From Amycolatopsis acidiphila (GTDB lineage Bacteria > Actinomycetota > Actinomycetes > Mycobacteriales > Pseudonocardiaceae), in NCBI RefSeq assembly GCF_021391495.1, contig NZ_CP090063.1, forward strand, positions 1,860,001-1,924,000: DNA of 64,000 nucleotides, read 5' to 3'. A model generated the notes under the pieces. That model was not told the DNA's origin, did not search any database, and saw only the letters and a program-made list of their open reading frames with translations. Made by a program: the position numbers and the translations under genes. The first letter of the stretch is position 1, and each line of letters starts with the position of its first letter. This document shows, piece by piece, positions 46,446 to 54,858 of the stretch.

Positions 46446-46889
46446 TCACGGGTTCCCGTACATGCGCTCCGCGGCGATGAAGACCGCGCAGCGGCGTTCG
46501 GCGGCCATGACGCGGTCGTACTCGGCCCAGTCGTCGTGGGTGCCGGTGGCCGCGACGAAAACGTCCCGCAGCAGCTGGGGGACGCCGTCGGCCGGGAAGG
46601 CGGGGTCCGGGTCGTCCGGGCCGATCAGGTGCGCGCCGCCCTGCACGGACGCCCACTCCCACCCGCGCCGGAACACGATCGTGCCCAGGCCGCTCTCGCG
46701 CAGCAGGGCCAGCTTGCGCGTGCCGCCGCGCGCGACGAAGCCGACGCTCTTCCGGCCGGTCACCGGATCGTCGATCAGCCCCGCGTTGACGACGGACGCG
46801 TGCACGGTGCCATCGGCCCGCGCGACGGCGATGGTGGCGAGCCCGTGCTCGGCCAGTGCGAGCTTGCCCACGCGTGACAGGTCAGTCAT
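46446..46889 (-). CDS. PPOX-class F420/FMN-dependent oxidoreductase
   Basis: 147 residues. Split-barrel flavin fold: LALAEHGLATIAVARADGTVHASVVNAG, GFVARGGTRKLALLRESGLGTIVFRRGWEWASVQGGAHLIGPDD, DWAEYDRVMAAERRCAVFIAAERMYGNP. Resembles actinobacterial F420-dependent TIGR-type PPOX proteins that reduce small molecules. Divergent from the nitronate monooxygenase gene across 33 bp. The longer frame upstream is shadow. Confidence 0.8.
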   Translation of the reverse strand: MTDLSRVGKLALAEHGLATIAVARADGTVHASVVNAGLIDDPVTGRKSVGFVARGGTRKLALLRESGLGTIVFRRGWEWASVQGGAHLIGPDDPDPAFPADGVPQLLRDVFVAATGTHDDWAEYDRVMAAERRCAVFIAAERMYGNP

Positions 46890-46922
46890 GACGCGACCGT
46901 ATCCCTTTTCTAAGCTGAGGAC

Positions 46923-47969
46923 ATGTTCGAAGAACTGCACTTCCCGGTGCTCGTCGCGCCCATGGCCGGCGGGCCGACCACTCCCGAGCTCGTGGCGGCG
47001 GTGGTCGAGGCCGGGGGATCGGGCTTCGTGGCCGCGGGGTACCTCGGGGCCGACGCGCTGGCCGAGCGGATCGCGCGGACGCGCGAGCTGACCAAGGGCT
47101 CGTTCGGTGTCAACCTCTTCGTGCCCGGCGCTCGGTCCACTATGGACCTGAGCGACTACGTGGCCCGGATCGAGGCGGAGGCGCGCAGGTACGGTGCAGA
47201 GCCCGGTGAGCCGCGCTGGGACGACGACGGCTACTCGGTGAAGCTGGACCTCGTCGTCGAGCAGCGGCTGCCGTTCGTGTCGTTCACCTTCGGGTTGCCG
47301 TCGGCGGAGGACGTGGCGCGGCTGCACGAGGCCGGCAGCCGGGTGATCACGACCGTGACGAGCCCGGGCGAGGCGGTCCGCGCCGCCGAGGTGGGCGCGG
47401 ACGCGTTGTGCGTGCAGGGTTTCGAAGCCGGGGCGCACCGCGGCCTATTCACCGACGACCCGGCGGACCCGGCCGGCGGCGGCAGCTACGGGCTGCTGGC
47501 GTTGCTGCGGCTGGTGTCGGCCGAGGTCGACCTGCCGCTGATCGCGACCGGCGGGCTCGTGCACGGCGCGGACGTGGCGGCGGTGCTCACGGCAGGCGCG
47601 GTCGCGGCCCAGCTCGGCACGGCCTTCCTGCGGGCGGACGAGGCCGGGACCCAGCCGGCGCACCAGAAGGCGCTGGCCGAAGGCGGCCGCGAGACGGCGT
47701 TCACGCGGGCCTTCAGCGGCCGCACCGCGCGGGGGATGGTGAACCGGTTCCTGAGCGAGAACTCCCCGGTCGCGCCCGCCGCGTATCCGCAGGTGCACCA
47801 CCTGACCCGGCCGGTCAGGGCGGCGGCGGGCAAGGCGGGCGACCCCGAGGGGATCAACCTGTGGGCGGGGCAGACCTATCCGCTCGCGACCGCGGGACCG
47901 GCGGCGCAGATCTTCGCGCGGGTGCGTGAGGAGGCGCTGGCGGCGGTCGGCCGCGTGAAGCTCGGCTGA
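46923..47969 (+). CDS. Nitronate monooxygenase-type FMN enzyme
   Basis: 348 residues, TIM barrel of the 2-nitropropane dioxygenase family: FPVLVAPMAGGPTTPELVAAVVEAGGSGFVAAGYL at the start, ADALCVQGFEAGAHRG with the His, LIATGGLVHGADVAAVLTAGAVAAQLGTAFL binding the FMN phosphate, and TRAFSGRTARGMVNRF. Oxidises alkyl nitronates such as propionate-3-nitronate. TAAGCT lies 7 bp before the ATG. Confidence 0.88.
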   Translation: MFEELHFPVLVAPMAGGPTTPELVAAVVEAGGSGFVAAGYLGADALAERIARTRELTKGSFGVNLFVPGARSTMDLSDYVARIEAEARRYGAEPGEPRWDDDGYSVKLDLVVEQRLPFVSFTFGLPSAEDVARLHEAGSRVITTVTSPGEAVRAAEVGADALCVQGFEAGAHRGLFTDDPADPAGGGSYGLLALLRLVSAEVDLPLIATGGLVHGADVAAVLTAGAVAAQLGTAFLRADEAGTQPAHQKALAEGGRETAFTRAFSGRTARGMVNRFLSENSPVAPAAYPQVHHLTRPVRAAAGKAGDPEGINLWAGQTYPLATAGPAAQIFARVREEALAAVGRVKLG

Positions 47970-47973
47970 GCGC

Positions 47974-48945
47974 TCAGCCCGCGGCGGCGATCGGCATCGG
48001 CTCGGCCTTCACCCGGCGGTTCCTGCGCTTGCGGGTCGCGCCGGCGGTGAAGTAGCCCATGACGTCCGCGAGGGCGATCGGGTCGTCCAGCTGGGGACAG
48101 TGCCCCCAGTCCTCCCGGACCAGCAGGCGGCTGTGCGGCACCAGCGAGTGCAGCCGCCGCCCGGCCGCGGCGCTGACCAGCCGGTCCTTGCCGCAGGCGA
48201 TCACCAGCAGCGGGACCGCGACGTCGTCGATGTTCTCGTAGGCGGCGGCGAGCTCCTCGACCAGCTGACGCGCCTGCTCGAGCCGTGTCGTGGCCGAGCG
48301 GTAGTCGGGGAAGAGGCTGGTGAAGCGGCGTACGTGCTCGGCGGCCGCGATGCCGCGGTCGGCGTACAACAGCCGCGGCACGACGTACTCCGCGACGGTC
48401 CGCACCAGGAACCCCGGCACGGGCAGCGGCAGCGACGCCCAGAGCCGCAGCGGGTAGGTGCCGACCGCGCGGACCAGCCACGAGTCGACGAACCCGGGCG
48501 CGGCGATCGAGATCACGCCGGCGATCGGGTGCCGTGCGGCGGAAGCGGCGCGCAGGCTCATGGTGCCGCCGAGCGAGTTGCCGGCCAGCACCACCTTGCC
48601 GTGCTTCGTCTGCTCCTTGAGCACCGCATCGACGAACCGGTCGAGCTGAGGAAGCATGGGGCCCGTGCGCAGGCCCTCCGCCTGGCCGAAGCCCGGCAGG
48701 TCGACCGCGATCGCACAGATTCCCGCCTCGGCGAGCTGATCGAGGACAGGGCGCCAGGTGTCTGCGCTGTCGCAGTAACCGTGCAGGAGGACGAGTCTGG
48801 GCGCCCCCTTGACCAACCGCTTCGGGCCGACCTCGAGCACCCGCGTGCGGACACCGGCGTAGCTGCGTTCGCCGACCCGGATACGCTCCGGGCCGGCGGG
48901 CAACGACGCCGGCGTCTCTCGCTTTCCCCGCTCCATTGCGGTCAT
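47974..48945 (-). CDS. Alpha/beta hydrolase
   Basis: 323 residues. LVLLHGYCDSADTW with the oxyanion HG, nucleophile elbow LAGNSLGGTMSL, acid in IACGKDRLVS and His in EDWGHCPQLDDP. The cap domain covers about residues 155-225. No signal peptide; the C-terminus is basic (RKRRNRRVK). Ester or epoxide hydrolase; substrate unknown. Tail-to-tail with the nitronate enzyme. Confidence 0.87.
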   Translation of the reverse strand: MTAMERGKRETPASLPAGPERIRVGERSYAGVRTRVLEVGPKRLVKGAPRLVLLHGYCDSADTWRPVLDQLAEAGICAIAVDLPGFGQAEGLRTGPMLPQLDRFVDAVLKEQTKHGKVVLAGNSLGGTMSLRAASAARHPIAGVISIAAPGFVDSWLVRAVGTYPLRLWASLPLPVPGFLVRTVAEYVVPRLLYADRGIAAAEHVRRFTSLFPDYRSATTRLEQARQLVEELAAAYENIDDVAVPLLVIACGKDRLVSAAAGRRLHSLVPHSRLLVREDWGHCPQLDDPIALADVMGYFTAGATRKRRNRRVKAEPMPIAAAG

Positions 48946-49059
48946 ATACCCAGATTAGCGAGTAAATCTCACTTTCCCCCGGTATTCAGTGGATCACAAA
49001 CGAGTGTCGGCACGGTGTCAGCACCGCGTCTGTGCAGCTCAGAGGTTGAATTTCCGGTG

Positions 49060-50025
49060 TTAGCGAGTGAAAACGATTTTGCCCGCGGTGTCCCCGGCCA
49101 GCATGTCCTCGAACCCCTTCCCCGCGTCGGTCAGCGGCAGCTCGGCGCCGATCTGCGGCTTGATCCCCGCCAGGTCGACGTACTCCAGCAGGCTCTGCAG
49201 CTCGTCGCGGGTGCCCATCGTGGAGCCGACGACGCGCAGCTGGAGGAAGAACACGCGCTGCAGGTCGGCGCTCGGGTCGGGGCCGCTGGTCGAGCCCGAC
49301 ACCACCACGACACCGCCGGGCTTGAGCGACTTGAGTGAGTGCCCCCAGGTCGCCTTGCCGACCGTCTCGAACACCGCGTCCACCCGCTCGGGCAGCCGTG
49401 CGCCCGACTCGAACGTCTGGTGCGCGCCCAGCTGCTCGGCCAGCGCCCGCTTCTCCTCGCTGCGGCCGGTGACCCACACCCGGAACCCGGCGGCCCGCCC
49501 CAGCTGCACCAGGGCGGTGGACACGCCGCCCGAGGCGCCCTGCACCAGCATCGTCTGGCCGGGGCGCAGGCCCGACTTGACGAACAGCATCCGGTACGCG
49601 GTCAGCCAGGCGGTGCCCATCGTCGCGGCCTCGCTGAAGGACAGGCCGGCGGGCTTGGGGACGGCGTTGCGGGCGGGCACGACCACCTGGTCGGCGAAGG
49701 TGCCCTGGTGCTTCTCGGTGAGCAGGGTGCGCTTGGGGTCCAGCGTGTCGTCGCCCTGCCAGCCGGGCGCGTTGACCACGGAGTGCAGCACGACCTCGGT
49801 GCCGTCCTCGAGCACCCCGGCGCCGTCGCAGCCGAGGATCATCGGGAACTGCTCGGCCTTGATGCCCACCCCGCGCAGGGTCCAGAGGTCGTGCATGTTC
49901 AGGCTGGCCGCGCGGACGGCCACCTTGACCCAGCCTTCGGGCACTTCGGGCTCGGGACGCTCGCCGACGACGAGTGAGTCGAGCGGGTTGTCGTAGTTGG
50001 CTTCTTTGGCATACACGGCGAACAT
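49060..50025 (-). CDS. Zinc-binding-type/quinone oxidoreductase (MDR family)
   Basis: 321 residues. GroES-like half (VKVAVRAASLNMHDLWTLRG...MILGCDGAGVLEDGTEV) and Rossmann half (TMLVQGASGGVSTALVQLGRAAGFRVWVTGRS). The zinc cysteines of alcohol dehydrogenases are absent, so it belongs to the quinone-reductase-like branch. NADP(H)-dependent reduction of an enone or quinone is the usual reaction. Confidence 0.86.
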   Translation of the reverse strand: MFAVYAKEANYDNPLDSLVVGERPEPEVPEGWVKVAVRAASLNMHDLWTLRGVGIKAEQFPMILGCDGAGVLEDGTEVVLHSVVNAPGWQGDDTLDPKRTLLTEKHQGTFADQVVVPARNAVPKPAGLSFSEAATMGTAWLTAYRMLFVKSGLRPGQTMLVQGASGGVSTALVQLGRAAGFRVWVTGRSEEKRALAEQLGAHQTFESGARLPERVDAVFETVGKATWGHSLKSLKPGGVVVVSGSTSGPDPSADLQRVFFLQLRVVGSTMGTRDELQSLLEYVDLAGIKPQIGAELPLTDAGKGFEDMLAGDTAGKIVFTR

Positions 50026-50068
50026 GCCAGCAAACTACCTCGCCCCGCCCGGGCGTACCCTGTGATCC

Positions 50069-50269
50069 GTGTTCGTCGGACTGGCCAACTGGTGGGACAA
50101 CGCGGAGCTGTGGCTCGCGCAGTTGTGGTTCCCGCTGCAGTTCGTGCTGGTCATCGCGGTACTCGGGCCGCTGTGCCTCGGGGTGGCGTGGCTGATCGAC
50201 CGGATCGTGGACCGGGTGGCGGCCTGGTTGCGGCCGTCCCGTGACGAGGACTGTCCACCTCGGTCTTAA
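50069..50269 (+). CDS. Small membrane protein of unknown function (66 aa)
   Basis: One or two hydrophobic stretches (LWFPLQFVLVIAVLGPLCLGVAWLI) between a tryptophan-rich start and a charged tail (RPSRDEDCPPRS). TACCCT (50056-50061) lies 7 bp before the GTG, a leaderless layout. Just upstream of the RNase Sa-like gene, which has its own -10-like element. No family recognised. Confidence 0.5.
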   Translation: MFVGLANWWDNAELWLAQLWFPLQFVLVIAVLGPLCLGVAWLIDRIVDRVAAWLRPSRDEDCPPRS

Positions 50270-50279
50270 GGTAGCGCGG

Positions 50280-50666
50280 GTGTCTAGCAGAAGGCGGATC
50301 ACCGTTGCCCTGGTCGGGCTGCTCGTGCTCGTCCTCGGCGGCTGGCTGGTCAAGGATCTCGGCAGCGGCGTCGACTCCGGGATGCAGACGAAGGCGCTGT
50401 CCGCGCTGCCGGCCGAGGCGAGCCAGACCTGGCGGCTGATCCAGCGGGGTGGCCCGTTCCCGTATCCGCGCAACGACGGTGTCGTGTACGAGAACCGGGA
50501 GAAGGTCCTGCCGCAGAAGCAGACCGGTTACTACCATGAGTACACCGTGCCCACGCCGGGCAGCGCGGACCGCGGTCCCAGACGCCTCATCACCGGCGGG
50601 TCACAGGAGTTGTACTACACAGGTGACCACTACGTCTCCTTCGTCCTCGTCGATCCCACCAAATAG
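50280..50666 (+). CDS. RNase Sa-like guanyl-specific ribonuclease, membrane-anchored
   Basis: About 128 residues. After one membrane helix (ITVALVGLLVLVLGGWLV) comes a domain clearly of the RNase Sa type: LSALPAEASQTWRLIQRGGPFPY, VYENREKVLP, GYYHEYTVPTPG with the catalytic Glu, RGPRRLITGG with the Arg pair and YYTGDHYVSFVLVD with the catalytic His. Secreted homologues have disulfide cysteines, missing here. TAAGGT is 7 bp before the GTG. A barstar gene follows after 13 bp, so this is a toxin-type RNase with its inhibitor. Confidence 0.87.
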   Translation: MSSRRRITVALVGLLVLVLGGWLVKDLGSGVDSGMQTKALSALPAEASQTWRLIQRGGPFPYPRNDGVVYENREKVLPQKQTGYYHEYTVPTPGSADRGPRRLITGGSQELYYTGDHYVSFVLVDPTK

Positions 50667-50679
50667 CAAGTTGAAGGCC

Positions 50680-51042
50680 ATGGAGCACACCAGTATCAAG
50701 ACCATCAGGGACCACGCGCGCGCCCGCGGCGCCTACTCGCACGTGATGGCGGACCGTCCGGTGGACAAGCTGTCCACATTGGATGCCATCGCGGCGGCCC
50801 TGTCGTTCCCGGAGTGGTTCGGCCGGAACCTCGACGCCCTCTACGACTGTCTCACCGACCTGTCCTGGCTGCCCAGCGGCGAGCACGTGCTCATCTGGTC
50901 CGGCTCGGACGCGTTGAAGGCGGCGGATCCGAGGGCGTACCTGGCGATCCGCAGCGTGCTCTCGGACGCCGAGCGCGCGCTCGCGCCGGGCGGCGACCGG
51001 GCCGACAGCCGCCGCCTGACGCTCGCGCTCTCCGACGACTGA
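50680..51042 (+). CDS. Barstar-family RNase inhibitor
   Basis: 120 residues. IRDHARARGAYSHVMADRPVDKLSTLDAIAAALSFPEWFGRNLDALYDCLTDLSWLP is the barstar core; the acidic helix that enters the RNase active site carries NLDALYDCLTD. AAGGCC precedes the ATG. Follows the RNase Sa-like gene and should keep any of its cytoplasmic product inactive. Confidence 0.88.
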   Translation: MEHTSIKTIRDHARARGAYSHVMADRPVDKLSTLDAIAAALSFPEWFGRNLDALYDCLTDLSWLPSGEHVLIWSGSDALKAADPRAYLAIRSVLSDAERALAPGGDRADSRRLTLALSDD

Positions 51043-51044
51043 GC

Positions 51045-51818
51045 TCAGTCGGCCGGCACCCAGTTCGGCTTGCGCTTCTGGGCGAAGGCGACGATGCCCT
51101 CCTGCCCTTCTTCACTGGCGAAGAAGCGGGCGGAGAGGGCGTTCATCGCGCTGAACCCGGCCGAGGGCGTGGGCGGCTTCGGGCTCGCCAGCAGCTCCTT
51201 GGTCGCGGCCAGCGCGTTCGGGCCGCCGAGGGCGAGGGCGCGGACGTAGCGGCTGACCTCGTCGTCGAGTTTCTCGGCGTCCACCGCCGCGGTGATGAGG
51301 CCGATGTCGGCGGCGCGGCCGGCGTCGAACACCTCGCCGGTGAGGAACAGCTCCTGCGCGGCGCGCGGTGCGATGCGCGGGAGCACGACGAGCGAGATGA
51401 CGGCAGGCACCACGCCGATGCGGACCTCGGAGAACGCGAAGGTGGCCTCCTTGACCGCGACGGCGATGTCGCACGCGGCGACCATGCCGACGCCACCGGC
51501 GCGTGCGGGCCCGGCCAGCCGCGCCACGACGGGCTTCGGGCTGTTCCAGAGCTGCTCGAGGATCTCGGGGAACTCGTTGACTCCCTGGTCGCCGGCGCCC
51601 GCCCCGCGGGCCTCCTTCAGGTCCATGCCCGCGCAGAAGACCGGCCCGGTGTGGGTGAGCACGATGACGCGCACGGCTTCGTCGTCACGCGCCTTGGCGA
51701 GGCACGCGCGCAGCTCGCGGCGCAACTGGGCGGACAGGGCGTTGCGATTGTGCGGCGAGTCCAAGGTGATCGTCGCGGCGCCACTCGTCACCGCGTAGTG
51801 GACCAGTTCGTCAGCCAT
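51045..51818 (-). CDS. Enoyl-CoA hydratase/isomerase family protein
   Basis: 257 residues from ATG 51818 with AAGGTG upstream. Crotonase fold: TLDSPHNRNALSAQLRRELR, FCAGMDLKEAR oxyanion region, ARAGGVGMVAACDIAVA, and FSEVRIGVVPAV with one catalytic Glu. The first catalytic Glu position of classical hydratases is not acidic (VGM), as in methylglutaconyl-CoA hydratase-like members. May act in leucine or related acyl-CoA breakdown. Tail-to-tail with barstar. Confidence 0.85.
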   Translation of the reverse strand: MADELVHYAVTSGAATITLDSPHNRNALSAQLRRELRACLAKARDDEAVRVIVLTHTGPVFCAGMDLKEARGAGAGDQGVNEFPEILEQLWNSPKPVVARLAGPARAGGVGMVAACDIAVAVKEATFAFSEVRIGVVPAVISLVVLPRIAPRAAQELFLTGEVFDAGRAADIGLITAAVDAEKLDDEVSRYVRALALGGPNALAATKELLASPKPPTPSAGFSAMNALSARFFASEEGQEGIVAFAQKRKPNWVPAD

Positions 51819-51862
51819 GGCAACACCTTGCCACAAGGCGCGGTCGTGGCTGAGCCCCGCGG

Positions 51863-52292
51863 TCAGGGCCGCAGGCGTGCCAAATCCAGTTCGAGGTGAC
51901 AGGCGACGAGCGACAGCGGCTCGTCCAGATCCACGATCCAGTAGTAGGGGATGCCGGCATCGGCGTACTCGCCGTGCTTCACCACGGTGTCCATCCGATG
52001 CGAGCCGGGCGAGACGATCTCGACGACGATCAGCACGTCGGCCGCTTTGATCAGGCCTCCGGTCCGTTCGGCCCGCTCGAGGCCTTCGCGAGTGACGACG
52101 ATCAGGTCAGCGCGGCGGGAGAACCAATTCCAGGGATGCGATGTTGTGCACGGGTCGGGGGCTCGGCGACATCAACAGGCGGCCTTCCTGAAGCTCGGTG
52201 TAACCCGGCTCGGTCTCGCCGAGCGCCGCGTACTCCGCGACCGTCAGCAGATGGGGTTCGCCATCGACCTGAGGCTGTGGAAGCGCAGGCAC
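51863..52292 (-). pseudogene. Uma2-family endonuclease relic with internal deletion
   Basis: N-terminal part MPALPQPQVDGEPHLLTVAE, YTELQEGRLLMSPSPRPVHNIASLEL is in one frame and stops at TGA soon after. The C-terminal part FSRRADLIVVTREGLERAER, VLIVVEIVSPGSHRMDTVVKHGEYADAGIPYYWIVD follows in another frame. About 40-50 residues normally between them (second strand region) are gone. The nuclease-like core residues (PDL, EIVSPG) are thus cut from their start. Uma2 genes are common in many copies in such genomes. Confidence 0.75.
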
Positions 52293-52341
52293 AACTTCTC
52301 CTTACGTCGCCGTCACTATCGCAAGGCCCGCTACCAGCCAA

Positions 52342-52371
52342 AACCGCGGTCTCGCACGTCTGTCCGCGGTT
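52342..52371 (-). terminator. Rho-independent terminator of the LLM oxidoreductase gene
   Basis: AACCGCGG (52342-52349) and CCGCGGTT (52364-52371) form an 8-bp stem with a 14-nt loop. In the minus direction the stem is followed by TTTTGG. It lies 9 bp after the stop of the LLM gene. Confidence 0.75.
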
Positions 52372-52379
52372 ATCATCGC

Positions 52380-53261
52380 TCAGTTCTGCCGCGGCAGCAG
52401 CTCCGTCACGAAGGCGTCCAGGAACTCGCTGAACGGCTGGGGGCCGCGGTGGTACACGACGAACTTCGTCAGCCCCGCCTCGATGTACGCGTCCAGCAGG
52501 CGGTGCAGGTCGGGCCAGCTGGCGGCCAGGATCGAGGCCGGGTCGGCGTCCGGGCGGCGGGCGCGCGCCGCGGCGGCCAGTTCCGGGGTGATGCCGCCGT
52601 CGGCGAGGAGCAGGCTCATCCCGTAGTGGTCCGGCTCGATCTCACGCCCCGCCTCCGCCGCCGCGGACTCGATCGCCTCGCGGGCGGCGAGCGCGTCGGC
52701 AGGGGGGAGGAAGCTGCCGAGCCAGCCGTCGCCGTAACGGCCGATGCGGCGGAACGCCGCCGGCGCCGAACCGCCCAGCCAGATGTCCAGTGGCGAGGCC
52801 GGCCGCGGCCCGACGCGCACCCCGTCGAGCTTGAAGAACTCGCCCGCGAAGTCCACGCTTTCCCGCGACAGCACCGAACGCAGCAGCCGCAGCGACTCGT
52901 CGAACACGTCCGCGCGGCGGCCGTCGGGCACCTCGAACAGGTCCCGCTCCGACCGGCGCGCGGGCCGCAGGCCGAACACCGGCAGCACCCGCTTCGGCGT
53001 CAGCGCCGCCAGCGACGCGAGCTGCTTGGCCACCAGCACCGGATGCCGCCCCGGCAGCACCGCCACCGACGTGCCGACCTTGAGCCGGGTCGTGCGTGCG
53101 AGCGCGTGCGCCATCCCGATGAACGGGTCCACCCCGTCGGAATACACGTGCTCCGACAACCACAGCGAGTCGATCCCGGCCGCTTCGAGCCGGTCGACGA
53201 TTCCCCTCAGCTCGGCGGGGGAGGTCTCCGCGCCAAGGCCAACGCCGATGCGGATCTTCAT
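52380..53261 (-). CDS. LLM-class F420-dependent oxidoreductase
   Basis: 293 residues. Luciferase-like barrel: IDSLWLSEHVYSDGVDPFIGMAHALARTTRLKVGTSVAVLPGRHPVLVAKQLASLAALTPKRVLPVFGLR, DIWLGGSAPAAFRRIGRYGDGWLG, and a C-terminal FVVYHRGP strand. Typical actinobacterial F420 enzyme; substrate unknown. Ends in a strong terminator. Upstream lies the chelatase gene on the same strand, 20 bp away, so it could be a last, less related gene of the sulfur operon. Confidence 0.86.
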   Translation of the reverse strand: MKIRIGVGLGAETSPAELRGIVDRLEAAGIDSLWLSEHVYSDGVDPFIGMAHALARTTRLKVGTSVAVLPGRHPVLVAKQLASLAALTPKRVLPVFGLRPARRSERDLFEVPDGRRADVFDESLRLLRSVLSRESVDFAGEFFKLDGVRVGPRPASPLDIWLGGSAPAAFRRIGRYGDGWLGSFLPPADALAAREAIESAAAEAGREIEPDHYGMSLLLADGGITPELAAAARARRPDADPASILAASWPDLHRLLDAYIEAGLTKFVVYHRGPQPFSEFLDAFVTELLPRQN

Positions 53262-53281
53262 ACCGCCCACGGTACGCGGGT

Positions 53282-53986
53282 TCAGGCGGCGCGAGCGAGT
53301 GTCGAGTGGTAGCGCTCGAGCACCAGTTCGGCGATCCGCTGGTCCGGGGCGAGGGAATCCGCCAGCGCCACCGTGGGTTCCGCCGTGCGCGCCAGGTGCG
53401 CGATCCGGTCCGGGAGCAGGCCGGGCGCCAGGAACCACGACGCCACCGCGAAGCGCCGGGCGCCGCGCGCACGCAGCTTCGCCATCGCCGCGGGCACGTC
53501 GGGCTTCGTCGCGCTCGCGAACGCGGCGGTGACGAGCATCGGATAACGCCTGTGCCACCGCCGGGCCAGCTCGGTGACCGCCGCGTTCGCCGGCGCCTGC
53601 GAGGACCCGACCGCGGCCAGCACGACGCCCAGCTCCGGGTCCGCCGGATCCGCGCCGGCCTCGCGAAGCCGGTCGAGCGCGATGTCCTCCAGCACCGGAT
53701 CGGCGCCGAGCACGTCCGCAATGGACACGCGCAGCCGCGGTACCTCGAGGACGAGCGCGGGCAGGTCGACCCGGGCGTGGTAGGCGCGGCCGAGCAGCAG
53801 CGGCACCACCACTGCTTCGCGGTGCCCCTCGGCGTACAAAGAGCGCAGCACGTCGGTCAGCAGCGGCTCGGACAGGTCCAAAAAAGACACGCGCGCGTCC
53901 AGACCCGAGACCAGGGCACGGATCGTCGCGGCGGACCGGGGATCCCGGCTGCCGTGTGCGACCACTACGAGCGGGGCGCCCGTCAC
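53282..53986 (-). CDS. Sirohydrochlorin chelatase (CbiX/SirB type)
   Basis: 234 residues. Two chelatase halves: LVVVAHGSRDPRSAATIRALV with the metal-ligand His, VVVPLLLGRAYHARVDLPALV with the second, then VVLAAVGSSQAPANAAVTELA and ASWFLAPGLLPDRIAHLA. Inserts iron in sirohydrochlorin to make siroheme, the cofactor of the sulfite reductase at the head of this operon. GTG start overlapping the permease stop (GTGA). Confidence 0.88.
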   Translation of the reverse strand: MTGAPLVVVAHGSRDPRSAATIRALVSGLDARVSFLDLSEPLLTDVLRSLYAEGHREAVVVPLLLGRAYHARVDLPALVLEVPRLRVSIADVLGADPVLEDIALDRLREAGADPADPELGVVLAAVGSSQAPANAAVTELARRWHRRYPMLVTAAFASATKPDVPAAMAKLRARGARRFAVASWFLAPGLLPDRIAHLARTAEPTVALADSLAPDQRIAELVLERYHSTLARAA

Positions 53987-54858
53987 GGCGTCCCCGCCAG
54001 CCCGCGGGTGCGCAGCACCGAGCGCTCCAGCGGCCGGAACACCAGCAGCTCGATGCCCACGCCCACCAGCAGGATCAGCACGATCGCGGAGATCACCGTC
54101 GGCATGTCCGACAGCGTGCGCCCGTCGTCGAGGTACGCGCCGAGACCCTTGCCCAGCAACGGCGAGGTGGCGATGATCTCCGCCGCCATCAGCGACCGCC
54201 AGGAGAACGCCCAGCCCTGCTTGAGCCCGGCCAGGTAGCCGGGGAGCGCGGCCGGCAGCAGGATGTGCCACGACGCCTTCAGCCGTCCCGCGCCCATGAC
54301 CTGGCCGACCCGCGGCAGGATCGGCGGGATCTGGTCGATCCCGGCCACCAGCCCGTTCGCGATGGACGGCACGCTGCCCAGCAGCAGCACGGCGTACATC
54401 GCCGTCGGGGTGACGCCGAACCACAGCACCGCGGCCGGCACCCAGGCCACCGACGGCAGGCTCTGCAGCCCCGACAGGAACGGCCCGATCGCCGACCGGA
54501 CCACCCGCACCTTCGCCACCAGCAGGCCCAGCGGCGTGGCGATCACGATCGCGACGAGGAACCCGAGTACCGCGCGGTGCACCGACGTCCAGATGAACCC
54601 GAGCGCCTGGGCGTCGGAGATCTTGGACCACAGCTCGTCCCACACCGCGATCGGCGCGGGCAGCTGGTACTCGGGCCAGAACGCGGCGGCCCACAACCCC
54701 TGCCAGACGGCGATGACGACCACGAGGAACGCGACCGGCGGCAGCACCGCCCACAGGAACCGCCGGGCGCGGCTGCGCCCGGCGTCCTGTGGTGGCGGTG
54801 TGTTCAGCGCGTCGAGGCCTGCCTCGACAGCCGCGTCGAGGTCGTCAAGCCGTGGCAT
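53983..54858 (-). CDS. ssuC: ABC transporter permease (SsuC/TauC type)
   Basis: 291 residues, six membrane segments after a cytoplasmic N-terminus. SLPSVAWVPAAVLWFGVTPTAMYAVLLLGSVPSIANGLVAG and the EAA loop QVMGAGRLKASWHILLPAALPGYLAGLKQGWAFSWRSLMAAEII match sulfonate/taurine/nitrate permeases. Substrate by context is an organosulfur compound such as an alkanesulfonate. Overlaps the ATPase gene by 14 bp. Confidence 0.85.
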   Translation of the reverse strand: MPRLDDLDAAVEAGLDALNTPPPQDAGRSRARRFLWAVLPPVAFLVVVIAVWQGLWAAAFWPEYQLPAPIAVWDELWSKISDAQALGFIWTSVHRAVLGFLVAIVIATPLGLLVAKVRVVRSAIGPFLSGLQSLPSVAWVPAAVLWFGVTPTAMYAVLLLGSVPSIANGLVAGIDQIPPILPRVGQVMGAGRLKASWHILLPAALPGYLAGLKQGWAFSWRSLMAAEIIATSPLLGKGLGAYLDDGRTLSDMPTVISAIVLILLVGVGIELLVFRPLERSVLRTRGLAGTP

